From Chitinivibrionales bacterium (lineage in GTDB: Bacteria; Fibrobacterota; Chitinivibrionia; Chitinivibrionales; WJKA01), in the NCBI GenBank assembly GCA_014728295.1, contig WJLW01000025.1:1-64000 (forward strand): a DNA stretch of 64,000 bases. Reading direction: 5' to 3'. The notes under the pieces were generated by a model, which was not told where the DNA came from, ran no database searches, and saw only the letters and a program-made list of their open reading frames with translations. Below, one piece after another: positions 62,301 through 64,000 of this stretch. Both the position numbers and the translations under genes were made by a program. How positions within the stretch are numbered: position 1 is the stretch's first letter; the number at the start of each line of letters is the position of its first letter.

Positions 62301-62428
62301 AGGGATGTCTGTATCCGCTCAATGCTGCTTTCGGTCTGTTCGATTTCGTTTGTCGCCGCGCTTATCGGGCACAGGCAGGCCATGCTTCCTGCCAGAAGTG
62401 TAATCAGGTGTTTTCTCATCATGTACAA
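59318..62428 (-). CDS. Giant periodic coiled-coil envelope protein with C-terminal PEGA domain
   Basis: This 1036-residue protein has a signal peptide (about 1-24), roughly 900 residues of helical coiled coil, a Ser-rich linker (about 945-955) and a PEGA domain at the end (ATIFLSTIPPAATVYMNG, ASGTWQMNF). In the coiled coil the pair Asp-Ser recurs with a 23- or 46-residue period: Asp at 70, 93, 116, 162, 185, 208, 231, 255, 277, 300, then after a 3-residue phase shift 389, 435, 481, 573, 596 and 619. The second part (about 690-930) is Glu/Gln/Ala-rich without the pattern. It probably spans the periplasm as a long fibre or ring. I recognise no named family. Confidence 0.8.
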   Translation of the reverse strand: MYMMRKHLITLLAGSMACLCPISAATNEIEQTESSIERIQTSLNRLDSLHALSVSQTDTQAKKLEQARRDSAALTGEIAKKIDNAQSKSQSLDSTLAALRDQLELSNKVLAKLRSDSAAIYAPFEKKRKRFKLSHQKKIDKAQQIKQRLESAKSRRKQLREDSTATAARHETARAQVQKKVLQQDSLIVAHQQKLARIESELAAAHRDSSGTHERLNTTIDSLQSHALELDSMQGVAEAAVDGLEEALREVQKSDSLAALDRQKKIASHDSKLDSLDSTKVSYENSLARLQDSLRDVRKDSASAVAARKNFFDSASLTSEQLRIFHENKKAEEAALKRLRQKISTSMAIADAKSELAGSNAETMSAAQIEKKERELFRLLGLRDELAQDSAVAVFAKKLTAPDQGAKLVEAEKLIGKKTAEVAEAQQKREVFTSDSMSTAKSHNDAIATLGARIAATRSRIKRTETSLDDLTRQRKQAVADSAGLHKKGSAAQKASRQKQADLQQRLAGKQSEAEQFASDRAELDKEIESAQAQSATARKSATSGIAEIASMLQQHKGALEAAVKQRKALSSDSLQTLSTRQTALEQEHAHIARQDSSIASHERQLEIASASIDSTVQDSSASEKELVAQVNRVTGTIAARLTAIQAQQKQVGDMQEQIDATSAQVEQLNAKRSAASDSSSQSMAEVRSLLDIERKRRQEISTQKSAKQEELEAERQKLDKLVAAEKKARTEREAAAMREAREALERKKQQENKDQAQEQLIAVYALAATSPAEARSTFNEKIAFLRQHLDEEAFTTLKNYITEAVEQEEQRRQEQKRAAEETAEQEKLAKKYAQEQARLAAEQARQDSIAAAEAKAEPAAEENVPESPATADAEAAARAAAEKQRREKQQKVERLQAQLIQKQAAEKRTAQEAAKEAERTAGEETGHGQPVATQAISAAQPATSSSSSSSASTRLSHKQPPSKNERDATIFLSTIPPAATVYMNGVMIGRANTGLLKVASGTWQMNFVKGSESCVREMTFNAGKNPSLLIKLPCK

Positions 62429-63061
62429 TCCGCTCCGTAAACAAGAGTAATATTATTCAGCCTCTCTCTCCTGTACGGTGACTCTATCAAAAACGCATGT
62501 CAACACGCTTGAGTGCTTATGCTGGTGTCTTCCCGATTGTTCCATTCAGCAGGCGGATAAGCACGAGTGATAATTGCTTGCACAATAGTCAAAATAGGTT
62601 AGGATTTTGTGAGCAAGCAACTCTTTGCGGAAACTATTGCCACTTTGCTGCCGATGAGTCGACGCCGGGATGAGTTTGCGGGATTTTAATATGCTGTCAA
62701 GTATCGCCCGCATCGAAGCAGGAACGGTGTTTACCTCCTCCGTAAAACCGGCAAATTGCACTGGAACTGTTTTCTAAAAGAAAACGAATATTTATAATTT
62801 TAGTCTATAACCTGCTGAATTTCTGATATATTTAATTATGAAATAGAAAACAAAATTGTCCCTTCGCGCATTTATTGCAATTAGGAAGGGTCACGCAGGT
62901 ATATCGGTTTCATTGCCAAATACCTAACTACCGCTCTTTGCGAAAGGGGCTGTTGAATGTCAATGCACAAATTGATACAAAGTGATCAATTTCCACCTTT
63001 CAGAGCTGTTGTGACGACCGGGATCAGACAATCAGTTATCCGCATGCGCCTTGCCCGATAG
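62429..63061. other. Long intergenic region
   Basis: About 630 bases without a convincing gene. A minus-strand frame at 62546-62761 (71 codons) has no ribosome site and no recognisable domain. The AT-rich stretch around 62780-62880 may hold promoters. An inverted repeat and a two-hairpin leader further downstream are listed separately. Confidence 0.4.
62969..62992. repeat. Perfect inverted repeat AAATTGAT/ATCAATTT
   Basis: Eight-base arms with an eight-base spacer (ACAAAGTG), about 140 bases upstream of the small membrane protein gene. It could be an operator. The symmetric form fits a dimeric helix-turn-helix regulator. Confidence 0.35.
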
Positions 63062-63102
63062 GGAGCGGTGTGGCTCCGGCGGACGGCAATGTGCCGCCCG
63101 CC
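63062..63102 (+). promoter_or_regulatory. Two-hairpin RNA leader
   Basis: Two hairpins abut: GGAGC/GCTCC (63062-63077, loop GGTGTG) and a very stable one in which GGCGG and CGGCA pair with TGCCG and CCGCC around an ATG loop, with a single mismatch (63078-63102). TTACTCTTTT follows, then the ribosome site of the 36-residue gene. It could be a terminator, an attenuator or a structured ncRNA. No known riboswitch consensus was recognised. Confidence 0.45.
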
Positions 63103-63130
63103 TTACTCTTTTACGGAAAGGAGCGACAGC

Positions 63131-63241
63131 ATGAGAAACACGCAGATCAACACGGAGAAATATATGCTGTATGTTGCGATCGCCTGCTTTGTGCTGGGGA
63201 ATGTGGTCCTGCTTGCGATTATCAGCGTCACCGGGTGGTAG
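63131..63241 (+). CDS. Small single-span membrane protein (36 residues)
   Basis: A 36-codon frame with AAAGGAG eight bases before its ATG. The product has a polar lead (MRNTQINTEKYM) and one hydrophobic span of about 20 residues ending in TGW. Small single-span proteins of this kind often regulate membrane enzymes. It lies 97 bases before the radical SAM gene in the same direction and follows a two-hairpin leader. The strong ribosome site makes it likely real. Confidence 0.6.
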   Translation: MRNTQINTEKYMLYVAIACFVLGNVVLLAIISVTGW

Positions 63242-63337
63242 CGACAAAATTCAGGTTCTTCCGGCCGGTTTTATAATAGCACTGTGCGTATCCCCGTTAG
63301 TGATGTATCTCATCCAACACAACTGAAGGTGATGTTT

Positions 63338-64000
63338 ATGTCAACTGAAAAACTCGATGTCCTGCTCGCCTTTCCCGGCGAGCGTTTTTCGGTATTTGAC
63401 GCGATGGTCCCGCTGGGGCCGGCGAGTCTCGCGGCTGTGCTTGAAGAGAATGATTTTACGGTCAAAGTAGTTGATTTCAATCGCTATCATGGCGATTTCA
63501 GGAGTGACCTGGCCACGTGGCAGCCTGCACTGGTCGGGGTCGGCGGTACTACACCGACCCGTAAGGGAAGTTTTCTGACGGCACAATTGACAAAAGAGGT
63601 ACTGCCGGGTGTTCCGGTTGTCTATGGCGGCGTGCATGCTTCTTTTGCCGCCCAAGATACACTCGAGCATGTACCATTCATCGACTACATTGTCAAAGGG
63701 GAAGGCGAGTATACCTTGTTGGAATTGTGTAGACGCTTTGTCAGAGATGAAGATGTTGACATCTACGCACTTGACGGACTTTGCTGGCGCAACGGACACG
63801 GGGTGAAAGAAAACCCCCACGCTCGCCTGGATGATCTCACCAGTTTACCGCCGCCTGCGCGTCACTTGCTGGCTGATAATGCAGTATCAAAGATGGACAT
63901 CTTCGATCTGAATGCGGATTTCCTCATGACCAGCAGGGGGTGTCCGGCCGGTTGTAAGTTCTGCAGCGCCTCGCGTATGTTTCCCGGGGGGGTCAGGTAT
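63338..64000 (+). CDS. B12-binding-domain radical SAM protein (3'-truncated)
   Basis: The visible 221 residues contain a cobalamin-binding-like Rossmann domain (VPLGPASLAAVLEENDF, VGVGGTTPTRKG, VVYGGVHASFA, IVKGEGEYTLLEL) and the start of a radical SAM domain with the cluster motif CPAGCKFC (C-x3-C-x2-C). The layout matches the BchE/P-methylase-type class B radical SAM group, which includes methyltransferases and ring-forming enzymes. The substrate is unknown. AAGGTGA before the ATG is a good ribosome site. The window ends inside the radical SAM domain. Confidence 0.88.
   Translation, partial: MSTEKLDVLLAFPGERFSVFDAMVPLGPASLAAVLEENDFTVKVVDFNRYHGDFRSDLATWQPALVGVGGTTPTRKGSFLTAQLTKEVLPGVPVVYGGVHASFAAQDTLEHVPFIDYIVKGEGEYTLLELCRRFVRDEDVDIYALDGLCWRNGHGVKENPHARLDDLTSLPPPARHLLADNAVSKMDIFDLNADFLMTSRGCPAGCKFCSASRMFPGGVRY

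Noticed and set aside
62546-62761. 71-codon minus-strand frame upstream of the giant coiled-coil gene
   Set aside because: No ribosome site and no recognisable domain; kept only as an unassigned frame in the gap note.
1-64000. tRNA, rRNA, CRISPR, insertion sequence or prophage
   Set aside because: I saw no T-loop-like tRNA end, rRNA-like block, regularly spaced repeat array, transposase motif or phage structural gene by reading both strands; a tool search could still find a short RNA.

Overview
The window looks like a chromosomal segment of a motile, Gram-negative-type bacterium of the Fibrobacterota (Fibrobacteres/Chitinivibrionia) lineage. The strongest pointers are a TIGR02147-family protein, a family best known from Fibrobacter, next to secreted proteins. 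Several secreted proteins end in type IX-like sorting tails, PEGA-domain proteins are frequent, and lipoproteins and outer-membrane-type proteins are present. This assignment is inference; no rRNA is present. Base composition looks even, and I see no insertion sequence, phage, CRISPR array, tRNA or rRNA.

Layout. (1) 1-1560: the end of a geranylgeranyl-reductase-like flavoprotein and a SAM methyltransferase. (2) 1785-9227: a compact four-gene operon encoding two different PrkA-type AAA+ kinases around a DUF444/YeaH protein and SpoVR, followed by a small acidic protein with its own sigma-70-like promoter. (3) 9885-20418: a flagellar block (flgJ-SLT, flgN, flgK, flgL, fliC, fliW, csrA) bracketed by two glycosyltransferase-TPR proteins. 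Three near-consensus sigma-54 promoters precede flgJ, fliC and a MerR-like gene that leads into the second glycosyltransferase. The fliC leader carries GGA motifs and a hairpin suited to CsrA, and fliW and csrA lie just downstream. (4) 20428-24961: a 58-residue gene, pdxA, an FKBP pseudogene beside an intact cyclophilin, a degenerate GGDEF protein, a STAS protein and a lipoprotein. (5) 25204-30511 (minus strand): PilZ, PEGA, ECF sigma factor and FecR-PEGA-TPR anti-sigma-type genes, then a secreted protein. (6) 30650-44840: ispE, an acidic motif-array protein, the TIGR02147 protein, and a run of lipoproteins and secreted proteins (Kelch, DUF4114-like, VWA), plus an SH3-DUF4388 protein. (7) 44867-51446: a DUF362 protein, an unusual kinase-aldolase fusion, an rRNA methyltransferase, a hydrolase and small secreted proteins. 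(8) 51421-55500 (minus strand): a cobalt/nickel ECF transporter operon starting with an outer-membrane-type protein and a lipoprotein. (9) 55581-59224 (minus strand): queuosine precursor genes queD-queE-queC with a Nudix hydrolase, and an argD-type aminotransferase. (10) 59318-64000: a 1036-residue coiled-coil protein with a 23/46-residue Asp-Ser periodicity, a 36-residue membrane protein behind a two-hairpin leader, and the start of a B12-binding radical SAM protein.

How it fits together. The flagellar block reads as a late-gene regulon: sigma-54 transcribes the hook-filament junction, filament and probably glycosylation genes, while FliW-CsrA tunes flagellin translation. The most unusual items are the double-PrkA operon, the kinase-aldolase fusion, the metal-uptake operon with its own envelope proteins, the periodic coiled-coil protein, and the possible shared promoter element of fliW and the GGDEF gene.
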